Both the position numbers and the translations under genes were made by a program. Of a stretch of 32,985 nucleotides of DNA, positions 21,873 to 28,646 are shown piece after piece (position 1 is the first letter of the stretch; the number at the start of each line of letters is the position of its first letter). The notes below the pieces were generated by a model. The model saw only the letters and a list, made by a program, of their open reading frames with translations. It was not told the DNA's origin and did no database searches. The stretch is from the NCBI GenBank assembly GCA_016297215.1, contig JAEDGZ010000025.1, positions 1-32,985 on the forward strand, read 5' to 3'. The DNA is from Paludibacteraceae bacterium. GTDB taxonomy: Bacteria; Bacteroidota; Bacteroidia; Bacteroidales; Paludibacteraceae.

Positions 21873-23342
21873 ATGGAAGACAGCAATAAAATACTATTTG
21901 ACATCCTCAACGAACGGTTAGACCTCCTTCGTCAGTTGGATAAAGAAGGCGACTCTGAACACCGGCGACATATCGCCAAAGAGACGCAGACGCTCCATGC
22001 ACCCCTGGCACACCGTCTCGGTCTATACCAAATCAAGACCGAGATGGAAGACCTCGCGCTCAAATTCACGGACTATAAAACATACAAGTACATCGCTCAC
22101 GCCCTCAATGCTAAGAAGTCCGAGCGAGATGCATATATTGCAAAGTTTATTGCACCTTTAGAGGAAAAACTGAAGCGAGAAGGATTTACTTTCACCATCA
22201 AAGGACGCCCCAAGTCCATTCATTCTATCTACCATAAAATGCAGGCGCAGAACTGCGACGTGGATAGAATATACGATTTATTCGCCATTCGCATCATCTT
22301 AGACTCCGCGCCGGAAAAAGAAAAGTCCGATTGCTGGCAGGTTTATTCGCTGATAACCGACATCTTCCAACCCAATCCCAAACGCTTGCGCGATTGGCTT
22401 TCCGTCCCCAAGGAAAACGGCTACGAGAGTCTCCATACCACGGTCCTCGGACCGGATGACCGCTGGGTCGAAGTGCAGATCCGCACCAAACGCATGGACG
22501 AAGTGGCGGAGAAGGGGGTGGCTGCGCACTGGGCATACAAAGGCGTAAAAGGAAATATCCTCGCTAACAAACAGTATGTCTATGTCTTCACACCTACCGG
22601 AGACCTCAAACGTCTCCCCGCAAATGCTACGGTGTTGGATTTTGCATACTCCATCCACAGCGATGTTGGAGACCACTGCGTAGGAGGAAAAATCCACAAC
22701 CAAAATGTATCGATTAGACAACCGCTACACAATGGCGACCAAATAGAAATCCTTACCTCGCCCAACCAAAAGCCCAATGCCGATTGGCTCAATTTTGTGG
22801 TATCTTCCAAAGCGAAGAACAAAATCCGCCAATCGCTCAAAGAGATAGAATACAAGTTTGCTGCCGAGGGTAGGGAAATGCTGGAACGGCGATTCCACAA
22901 TTGGAAGATTGACTACACTGAGGGCGACATCTCACGTCTGGCGAATAAACTCGGCTACAAGATGGTCAGCGACCTCTACCAGTCCATTGCGCAAGAGAAA
23001 GAGGATATTCTGCGCCTGCGCGATGTGTTTTTACAGTTAGATGCACCCGCCCCGATAAGACCGCTGCCTGCAAACTCGGAAGAGGACTCCAAGCACCAAC
23101 CTGTCAGCAACGAAAATATGAAAGGGCTTGCGATAGAGGTAGATATGAATGTCAAGAATGTGGACTACAACCTCTCCAAGTGCTGTAACCCGCAGCCGGG
23201 AGACCCCATTTTCGGATTTATCAGCGTGACCAAAGGTATTCGCATTCATCGCTGCGACTGCCCCAACGCCGACAATATCCGAGAGCGCTATCCTTATCGC
23301 ATGATTCCGGCCCGATGGGCACAAAAAAACAACAACAAGTAA
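21873..23342 (+). CDS. RelA/SpoT-type (p)ppGpp synthetase lacking HD and ACT domains
   Basis: This 489-aa protein is recognisably RelA/SpoT but much shorter than the usual 730-750 aa. It begins in what is normally the last helix of the HD hydrolase domain (IAKETQTLHAPLAHRLGLYQIKTEMEDLALKF, about 34-65). It then has a complete synthetase domain (108-222: GRPKSIHSIYHKM, RIYDLFAIRII, KENGYESLHTTV, WVEVQIRT), a TGS domain (234-294) and a helical segment. It ends in the zinc-finger/CC region (C437, C438, H459, C461, C463), with no ACT domain after it. It should make (p)ppGpp from ATP and GDP/GTP but not hydrolyse it. TGS and zinc-finger parts suggest ribosome-linked control. No HD remnant is coded upstream; the 180-bp spacer is taken up by divergent promoters. 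A second enzyme elsewhere would have to degrade the alarmone. Confidence 0.9.
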   Translation: MEDSNKILFDILNERLDLLRQLDKEGDSEHRRHIAKETQTLHAPLAHRLGLYQIKTEMEDLALKFTDYKTYKYIAHALNAKKSERDAYIAKFIAPLEEKLKREGFTFTIKGRPKSIHSIYHKMQAQNCDVDRIYDLFAIRIILDSAPEKEKSDCWQVYSLITDIFQPNPKRLRDWLSVPKENGYESLHTTVLGPDDRWVEVQIRTKRMDEVAEKGVAAHWAYKGVKGNILANKQYVYVFTPTGDLKRLPANATVLDFAYSIHSDVGDHCVGGKIHNQNVSIRQPLHNGDQIEILTSPNQKPNADWLNFVVSSKAKNKIRQSLKEIEYKFAAEGREMLERRFHNWKIDYTEGDISRLANKLGYKMVSDLYQSIAQEKEDILRLRDVFLQLDAPAPIRPLPANSEEDSKHQPVSNENMKGLAIEVDMNVKNVDYNLSKCCNPQPGDPIFGFISVTKGIRIHRCDCPNADNIRERYPYRMIPARWAQKNNNK

Positions 23343-23393
23343 CCCCGCCCAAAAATATCAGAAACCTCCGATTTACTCAGATAACTCATAGAA

Positions 23394-23428
23394 AATTCCT
23401 AATTCCTAATTTCTAATTGACTAATTCC
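23394..23428. repeat. AT-rich 7-bp microsatellite AATTCCT
   Basis: Imperfect tandem copies of AATTCCT/AATTTCT fill the spacer and end 3 bp before the TTG start of recR. Same unit as the arrays at 24701-24747 and 25231-25260. Confidence 0.8.
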
Positions 23429-23430
23429 CC

Positions 23431-24072
23431 TTGGACTCCTCTTATCCTTCCATATTATTAGAAAATGCGGTCAATCAGGTCGCTTCGCTGCCGGGAATTG
23501 GCAGAAAAACGGCACTTCGACTCGTATTGCATCTGCTTCGTCAACCGCAAAACGAAGTAGATGCTTTCACATCCGCTATCGGTAGAATGAAGAAAGAAGT
23601 CCGCTATTGCCGCATTTGTCATAACATTTCCGACCAAGAGGTGTGTCCGATATGCCAATCACATAGGCGAGACCATCAGACGATATGTGTGGTGGAGAAT
23701 GTGCAGGATGTGATGTCTATTGAGAATACCGGGCAGTTCGCGGGGGTGTATCATGTGTTGGGAGGCGTTATCTCGCCAATGGACGGTATAGGACCTAAGG
23801 AATTGGAGATCGACTCGCTGATAGAGCGTATCATTCCCGAACACATACAGGAAGTGATTCTCGCATTGCCCGCAACCATGGAGGGAGATACCACCAATTT
23901 CTACATCTACCGCCGCCTGCAAAATCTCTTGGAATGCAATAGCAACAATGCACCCATAGAACTGAAAATCAGTCAACTCGCTCGTGGAGTCGCCATAGGA
24001 AACGAATTGGAATATACCGACGAAATCACCCTCGGACGCTCCATCATAAACAGAACGCTCTTTAACGCATAA
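23431..24072 (+). CDS. recR: Recombination mediator RecR
   Basis: RecR works with RecO (and RecF) to load RecA on gapped DNA. The 213-aa protein has the full family architecture: N-terminal helix-hairpin-helix (LENAVNQVASLPGIGRKTALRLVLHLL), the C4 zinc finger (C60, C63, C72, C75 in YCRICHN...VCPIC), and a Toprim domain with ICVVENVQDVMSIE and GVYHVLGG. It ends with the LARGVAIGNELEYTDEITLGRSI tail. I place the start at a TTG (23431): no ATG or GTG fits, and the resulting N-terminus (MDSSYPSILLENAV) aligns with the usual RecR start. It follows the alarmone synthetase gene by 88 bp. Confidence 0.96.
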   Translation: MDSSYPSILLENAVNQVASLPGIGRKTALRLVLHLLRQPQNEVDAFTSAIGRMKKEVRYCRICHNISDQEVCPICQSHRRDHQTICVVENVQDVMSIENTGQFAGVYHVLGGVISPMDGIGPKELEIDSLIERIIPEHIQEVILALPATMEGDTTNFYIYRRLQNLLECNSNNAPIELKISQLARGVAIGNELEYTDEITLGRSIINRTLFNA

Positions 24073-24107
24073 TTAAAACACACCGCAGGATAATGGCTTC
24101 TGGGGAC

Positions 24108-24125
24108 GCAGGCGTCCCCGCCTGC
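24108..24125 (+). repeat. REP-like palindromic element, copy D (minimal)
   Basis: GCAGGCGTCCCCGCCTGC, the same 18-bp hairpin as in copies A-C, preceded by GGGGAC. Only this hairpin is present. It lies 36 bp after the recR stop. Confidence 0.85.
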
Positions 24126-24168
24126 TGAAAGAAACACTTGGTACATAGGTAGCCATTGCAATAAATCC

Positions 24169-24196
24169 TAATTCGTAAATCGTAATTCGTAAATAT
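24169..24196. repeat. 14-bp direct repeat TAATTCGTAAAT
   Basis: Two tandem 14-bp copies (24169-24182 and 24183-24196), differing only at the last two bases, end 4 bp before the ATG of the membrane-protein gene at 24201. Confidence 0.75.
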
Positions 24197-24200
24197 CTTT

Positions 24201-24680
24201 ATGGAACAAAAAATCGCAAAGCACCTAAATTGGTATTATTATGGCATGATGCTCTTAGCGGTGGCTGCCGCTACGCTCATGTATCTGCTCATCGTAAAGG
24301 CAGTTGTCTTGCCTATTGACCCTCTCTCTACGACCGGCAAAGGCTTCCAATATGTGATTATTTTCGATGCCTTGCTTACAATCCCCTTGGGCTTGTATGG
24401 TTTCAAGAGAGCATGCAATCGTATGCTCAAAGACCTATCTCCCGACAATCCGACGATGACCGAGGAGCACTATCGTAAGTATCAAACCTATGCCGCATGG
24501 CGCATCGTGTTGGTGTCTAATTCCATGGTGCTTGGCATTGTTGCATTTTATCTCTTGGGCTGCTACCAGTCTATGCTTTGGATTGCTGCGATTGGTGCTA
24601 TCGGCTGGTATTTCACCAAACCCACTGCCCGTAAGATCCAGATAGAGCTGACCCCGCAAGCCAATCAAGAAAACTACTAA
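24201..24680 (+). CDS. Small membrane protein of unknown function
   Basis: This 159-aa protein has four predicted membrane helices: about 15-36, 48-68, 98-120 and 123-138. Between helices 2 and 3 is a hydrophilic loop (FKRACNRMLKDLSPDNPTMTEEHYRKYQTYAAWR), probably cytoplasmic. The C-terminal 20 residues are polar. No transporter or enzyme motif was recognised. It is the second gene of a plus-strand series after recR and starts just after a 14-bp repeat. Probably an ordinary conserved inner-membrane protein of Bacteroidales; the name is not known to me. Confidence 0.75.
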   Translation: MEQKIAKHLNWYYYGMMLLAVAAATLMYLLIVKAVVLPIDPLSTTGKGFQYVIIFDALLTIPLGLYGFKRACNRMLKDLSPDNPTMTEEHYRKYQTYAAWRIVLVSNSMVLGIVAFYLLGCYQSMLWIAAIGAIGWYFTKPTARKIQIELTPQANQENY

Positions 24681-24700
24681 TAAGGCTCGCTTTGTTTCTC

Positions 24701-24747
24701 TTAATTCCTAATTCCCAATTCCTAATTCCTAATTCCTAATTCCTAAT
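24701..24747. repeat. AT-rich 7-bp microsatellite AATTCCT, about six copies
   Basis: Tandem AATTCCT units, one variant with CCC, end 8 bp before the ATG of the next gene. An in-frame TTG is contributed by the end of the array. Confidence 0.9.
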
Positions 24748-24755
24748 TGAACAAT

Positions 24756-25181
24756 ATGGTTATCGCAGTTGATTTTGACGGAACGATCGTTACCCACGAC
24801 TATCCTCGTATTGGCAAACCCATTCCTTTTGCCATCCATACCTTGCTGAAACTACAGCAAGAAGACCACCACCAACTCATTCTTTGGACAGTGCGCGAAG
24901 GCGACTTGCTCAAAGAAGCAGTCGATTATTGTGCATCCAAAGGATTGGAGTTTTATGCTGTGAACTCCAACTATCCCGAAGAGAACCCTGAATCCAGAGC
25001 CAATAGAAAAGTTACCGCAGACATCTATATTGACGACCGTAACTTGGGAGGACTGCCCGATTGGGGAGTTATCTACAATATGATTCATACCGGCAAGCAC
25101 AACCAGCCGGTACCCACAGATAGTTTTAACCCTGATTCTGTACCCCAAAAGAAATCTTTCCTTTCGAAACTATTCGGCTAA
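24756..25181 (+). CDS. BT0820-like HAD-type hydrolase
   Basis: This 141-aa minimal HAD protein without a cap domain begins MVIAVDFDGTIV with the nucleophile pair D6 and D8. It continues with LILWTVREGDLLKEAVDYC (motif II region) and DIYIDDRNLGGLPDWG (motif IV acids). It resembles the short Bacteroides protein BT0820, known mainly from structural genomics, whose substrate is not established. I choose the ATG at 24756. An in-frame TTG at 24747 lies inside the upstream microsatellite and would add only three residues. It sits between a membrane-protein gene and a GNAT gene; these spacers carry related repeats. Confidence 0.85.
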   Translation: MVIAVDFDGTIVTHDYPRIGKPIPFAIHTLLKLQQEDHHQLILWTVREGDLLKEAVDYCASKGLEFYAVNSNYPEENPESRANRKVTADIYIDDRNLGGLPDWGVIYNMIHTGKHNQPVPTDSFNPDSVPQKKSFLSKLFG

Positions 25182-25230
25182 GTTCATATCGAATATGTAT
25201 GAGTATATGCATAAATTATCAATGCCCTCA

Positions 25231-25260
25231 TAATTCCTAATTCCTCATTCCTAATTCCTA
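25231..25260. repeat. AT-rich 7-bp microsatellite AATTCCT overlapping a start codon
   Basis: Four copies of the TAATTCC/TCATTCC unit. The last base of the final CCTA is the A of the GNAT start codon (25260-25262). Confidence 0.9.
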
Positions 25261-25745
25261 TGCTCCGTTTGCGTAAGTTAGAACCCTCAGACCTTCCATT
25301 TCTCTACCAATGGGAGAATGATGCGCGTGCGTGGGCTGACTCGGATACGCATAATCCTTTGTCGCAGCATGACTTGCGCAATTATATCGACTTTTCCACA
25401 GGTGATATTTATCGAGACGGACAACTGCGTTTAATCATTGAAGACGATGGAGAAACATTGGGCTGCATAGACCTTTTTGATTTCGACCCACGCAATAGGA
25501 AAGCCGCTATCGGAATGTACATTGCCGAACAGGCGCGCGGAAAGGGAGTAGGGCAGAATGCAGTGCAACTGTTGGAGAAATATGCGTTTCACCACTTGAA
25601 TCTACGATTGCTCTATGCTATTATTGCTACCAACAATCTTCCCTGCACTGCCATTTATCGCAATATGAACTATATCCCCGCTGCAACCCTACCGCATTGG
25701 ACCTTAGAATCCGATGCCGTATTGTGGTTAAAAGCAGCACCATAA
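25260..25745 (+). CDS. GNAT-family N-acetyltransferase (RimJ/RimL-like)
   Basis: This 161-aa acetyl-CoA-dependent acetyltransferase has the N-terminal LRKLEPSDLPFLYQWEND stretch, common in RimJ/RimL-type members. It also has the central GCIDLFDFDPRNRKAAIGMYI strand pair and the acetyl-CoA pyrophosphate loop Q91-x2-GKGVG (QARGKGVGQNAVQLLEKYAF), followed by NNLPCTAIYRNMNYIP. Substrate (protein N-terminus or small amine) not readable. The ATG is formed jointly with the last base of the upstream AATTCCT array. The GT2 gene follows after 11 bp. Confidence 0.9.
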   Translation: MLRLRKLEPSDLPFLYQWENDARAWADSDTHNPLSQHDLRNYIDFSTGDIYRDGQLRLIIEDDGETLGCIDLFDFDPRNRKAAIGMYIAEQARGKGVGQNAVQLLEKYAFHHLNLRLLYAIIATNNLPCTAIYRNMNYIPAATLPHWTLESDAVLWLKAAP

Positions 25746-25756
25746 TCGTTATTCTT

Positions 25757-26758
25757 GTGTTTTGTTCTGTTGTCATATTGAATTGGAACGGCGAGGCGAT
25801 GCTTCGGCGGTACCTACCATCCGTGGTGGCGTTTACGCCTGCGGCGGAGGCGGAGATAGTGGTGGCGGACAACGGCTCCACGGATGGGTCTGTGGCGCTG
25901 TTGCGGCAGGAGTTCCCCTCCGTCCGAGTGCTGACACTGGATAAAAACTATGGGTTCGCGGAGGGCTACAACCGCGCGTTGCAGCAGGTGGAGAGCCGCT
26001 ACACCGTCCTGCTCAATTCGGATGTGGCGGTTACGGAGGGTTGGCTCACGCCGCTCTTGACCTATATGGAGCGGCATGCGGAGGTGGCGGCGGTGCAGCC
26101 GAAGATTCTGTCGGACTTGCAGAAAGACCACTTCGAGCACGCGGGTGCTGCGGGAGGCTACTTGGACATGCTGGGTTATCCCTTCTGTCGCGGGCGTATC
26201 GTGGGCTATGCGGCGAAGGACGAAGGGCAGTTCGACACCGAGGCGGATGTGCTATGGACATCGGGCGCGTGCATGTGCGTGCGCACGAATCTATACAAGG
26301 AGGTCGGTGGCTTGGATGGCGATTTCTTCGCCCACATGGAGGAGATAGACCTCTGCTGGCGGCTGTGCTGCCGCGGGTACAGACTGGTCTGCCTGCCACA
26401 GTCGCACGTGTACCACTTGGGCGGCGGGGCGCTCCATTACGAGTCGCCGCGTAAGACCTATCTCAACTTCCGCAACAATCTGCTCATGCTCTATAAGAAC
26501 CTGCCCGCATCGCGCCTTTGGTGGGTGATGGTGGCGCGTTGGGTGCTGGACTACGTGGCGGCACTGCAACTGCTCTTGACGGGCAAGCCGAAGTTGGCGT
26601 GGGCGGCGCTGCAAGCGCGCAGGGACTATCATCGGATGAAGCCGAGCATGCGCGCGAAACGCGAAGAAAACATGCGTATGGCGACCGTGCCATACCCCGC
26701 TACTATTTGCCGCAGGAGCGTTATTTGGGACTACTATATACGCCAAAAACGCCAATAA
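25757..26758 (+). CDS. Family 2 glycosyltransferase
   Basis: This is a GT-A fold glycosyltransferase of about 333 aa, likely adding a sugar from a nucleotide-sugar donor to a surface glycan. Seen: the first strand SVVILNWNG, VVADNGSTDGS, LDKNYGFAEGYNRAL, LLNSDVAV (the metal/donor acidic motif), LWTSGACMCVRTNLY, and FFAHMEEIDLCWRL (catalytic-base region). A C-terminal hydrophobic stretch suggests membrane association. An ATG at 25697 is in frame but would overlap the GNAT gene by 49 bp and add 20 residues not expected in the family. The GTG at 25757 gives MFCSVVILNWNG, the usual family start, and is preferred. The coding sequence is noticeably more GC-rich than its neighbours and uses GCG, GTG and GGC codons heavily, hinting at a different origin. 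Confidence 0.9.
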   Translation: MFCSVVILNWNGEAMLRRYLPSVVAFTPAAEAEIVVADNGSTDGSVALLRQEFPSVRVLTLDKNYGFAEGYNRALQQVESRYTVLLNSDVAVTEGWLTPLLTYMERHAEVAAVQPKILSDLQKDHFEHAGAAGGYLDMLGYPFCRGRIVGYAAKDEGQFDTEADVLWTSGACMCVRTNLYKEVGGLDGDFFAHMEEIDLCWRLCCRGYRLVCLPQSHVYHLGGGALHYESPRKTYLNFRNNLLMLYKNLPASRLWWVMVARWVLDYVAALQLLLTGKPKLAWAALQARRDYHRMKPSMRAKREENMRMATVPYPATICRRSVIWDYYIRQKRQ

Positions 26759-26791
26759 ACTGGTCCATATATGTTTTTATTGGGGGTATGT

Positions 26792-26822
26792 TTTGAGAAA
26801 TGGATTATTTTCTGTACCTTTG
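26792..26822 (+). promoter_or_regulatory. Bacteroidota-type promoter of the acyl-CoA ligase gene
   Basis: TTTG (26792-26795) and TACCTTTG (26815-26822) are separated by 19 nt. It lacks the A-tract seen in the other strong promoters. The leader to the ATG at 26871 is about 40 nt. Confidence 0.85.
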
Positions 26823-26870
26823 CACCCGAATTAAATTTTATAAACAATTATTAAACTGTTAGATTAGAGT

Positions 26871-28511
26871 ATGAAGCATCACTATTTGCATTACCTGCAA
26901 GAGGTAATGAAACATCAGTGGGGTGATACGGCGGTGTCGGATTATGGGGAGAAGCAGGCGTACACCTTTGGGCAGATGGCGGAGGAAGTGGAGCGATTGC
27001 ATGTGCTGTTTGAGAAGATTGGGATTAAGGCGGGCGACAAGATTGCGATTGCGAGTAGAAACTGTGCTAATTGGGTGGTAGCCTATTTGGCTATTGCTAC
27101 GTATAAGGCAGTGGTTGTCAGTATTTTGCAGGACTTCAAGGCAGAGGATATCGCGCACCTGTTGCGCCATTCCGATGCGAAGTTGCTGTTTGTGGGTCCC
27201 TATGTATGGAAGGACCTGCAGCACCAAGACCTGTCGCAACTGACGGGTATCCTCTCGATGGAGGACTTTGCTTTCTTACGGGCGGAGGAGAACCTGACGA
27301 TACCCACTTACGAGGAGGTGTCTGCCGTCTTCAAAGCCAAGTTCCCGAAAGGCATGCAGCCTGCTGATTTCCACTATGATATCGACCCGGAGGCGTTGGC
27401 GCTCATCAACTATACCAGTGGCTCAACAGGCTCGCCCAAAGGCGTGATGATTAGCGGCAAGTCGCTGTCGAACAACGTGGAGAACGGTTTGCATATCCTG
27501 CCCGTGGAACCCGGGCAGAGGGTGGTATCGATGCTGCCGCTGGCGCACATGTTCGGACAGTTGTCGGACTTCCTCTATCCGCTCTGTGCGGGCACGCATA
27601 TCTACTATCTGACCAAGACGCCCACGCCCACGCTGGTGCTGAAAGCGATGTCGGATGTGCATCCGTACTTGGTGGCGGCGGTGCCCTTGGTGATTGAGAA
27701 AATCCACAAGAAGAAACTCGACCCGCTGTTGTCCAAACCTGTGATGAAGTTCTTCTGGTACACGCCTATCGTGATGAATATCATCCGCAACCACGTGAAG
27801 AACGCGCTCAACAAGGCGTTCGGCGGGCAGGTGCGCTATTTCCTCTGCGGCGGTGCGGCGATGAATCCGCTGGTGGAGAAATGTCTGCTGGATGTGCATT
27901 TCCCGCTGACCATCGGCTTCGGCATGACGGAGTGCGGACCGCTTATCTCGGGCAATCCGCCGAAGTACTTCAAGCGCCGCTCGTGCGGTGCGCCGGTGCC
28001 GAACATGGAGGCGAAGATAGACAATCCCGACCCGCAGACGGGCGAGGGCGAGATACTGGTGCGCGGCGAGAACGTGATGATGGGCTACTACAAGAACGAG
28101 GAAGCCACTCGCGCAGCCTTCACCGAAGACGGATGGATGCGCACGGGCGACCTCGGGTATATCGACAAACACCAGAATATCTATATCCGCGGGCGTATCA
28201 AGTCGATGATTCTCGGCGCGTCGGGGCAGAACATCTACCCCGAGGAGATAGAGGACAAACTGAACAACCAAGCCGGAGTAGGGGAGTCCATCGTGGTGGA
28301 GCGCGAGGGCAAACTGATTGGATTGGTCTTCCCCGATGAGGAGACCAGCAAGCGGATGTCGCTCGAGGAGTTGCAGGCGCTGATGAAGGAGAACTTACAG
28401 AAACTCAACAAACTTATCCCGGGCTATTCGCAAGTGGCTGACATCGAAATCAAGAGCGAGCCCTTCGAGAAGACCCCGAAGAAGAGTATCAAACGCTTCC
28501 TGTACAAGTAA
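26871..28511 (+). CDS. AMP-dependent long-chain acyl-CoA ligase-like protein
   Basis: This 546-aa adenylate-forming enzyme would activate a carboxylic acid with ATP and join it to CoA. Seen: the P-loop YTSGSTGSPKGVMIS (181-195), PLAHMFGQ, GFGMTECGPL (the ATP-binding TE motif), GWMRTGDLGYID, RIKSMILGASGQNIYPEEIE (hinge), and a C-terminal lysine-rich end (EKTPKKSIKRFLYK) carrying the expected catalytic lysine. The early HMFGQLSDFLYPLCAG segment and overall length suit long-chain fatty acyl-CoA synthetases (FadD/LC-FACS-like), though substrate length is not shown. The gene is monocistronic, with its own promoter 50 bp upstream and a bidirectional terminator at 28563-28590. Confidence 0.92.
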   Translation: MKHHYLHYLQEVMKHQWGDTAVSDYGEKQAYTFGQMAEEVERLHVLFEKIGIKAGDKIAIASRNCANWVVAYLAIATYKAVVVSILQDFKAEDIAHLLRHSDAKLLFVGPYVWKDLQHQDLSQLTGILSMEDFAFLRAEENLTIPTYEEVSAVFKAKFPKGMQPADFHYDIDPEALALINYTSGSTGSPKGVMISGKSLSNNVENGLHILPVEPGQRVVSMLPLAHMFGQLSDFLYPLCAGTHIYYLTKTPTPTLVLKAMSDVHPYLVAAVPLVIEKIHKKKLDPLLSKPVMKFFWYTPIVMNIIRNHVKNALNKAFGGQVRYFLCGGAAMNPLVEKCLLDVHFPLTIGFGMTECGPLISGNPPKYFKRRSCGAPVPNMEAKIDNPDPQTGEGEILVRGENVMMGYYKNEEATRAAFTEDGWMRTGDLGYIDKHQNIYIRGRIKSMILGASGQNIYPEEIEDKLNNQAGVGESIVVEREGKLIGLVFPDEETSKRMSLEELQALMKENLQKLNKLIPGYSQVADIEIKSEPFEKTPKKSIKRFLYK

Positions 28512-28562
28512 ACGTTCTATCGTAGTTTCCGTAGTTTTCGTAGAGTACGAAAAAGACTATAC

Positions 28563-28590
28563 AAAAAAAAGTGGCGCAAGCCACTTTTTT
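28563..28590. terminator. Bidirectional intrinsic terminator
   Basis: A run of A, stem GTGGC (28571-28575), loop GCAA, stem GCCAC (28580-28584), then six T. The symmetry allows it to end both the plus-strand acyl-CoA ligase transcript and the minus-strand helicase transcript that converge here. Confidence 0.9.
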
Positions 28591-28604
28591 GATTGAGGAG
28601 GGAT

Positions 28605-28646
28605 GTTAATTGTTAATTCTTAATTGTTAATTGTTAATTGTTAATT
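28605..28646. repeat. AT-rich 7-bp microsatellite GTTAATT, six copies
   Basis: Six tandem units (one CTTAATT variant) end inside the stop codon of the helicase gene. Same AATT-containing 7-bp class as the AATTCCT arrays. Confidence 0.92.

Noticed and set aside
27423..28271. A 282-codon minus-strand open frame
   Set aside because: It lies wholly inside the acyl-CoA ligase gene and has the same His/Arg-rich shadow composition.
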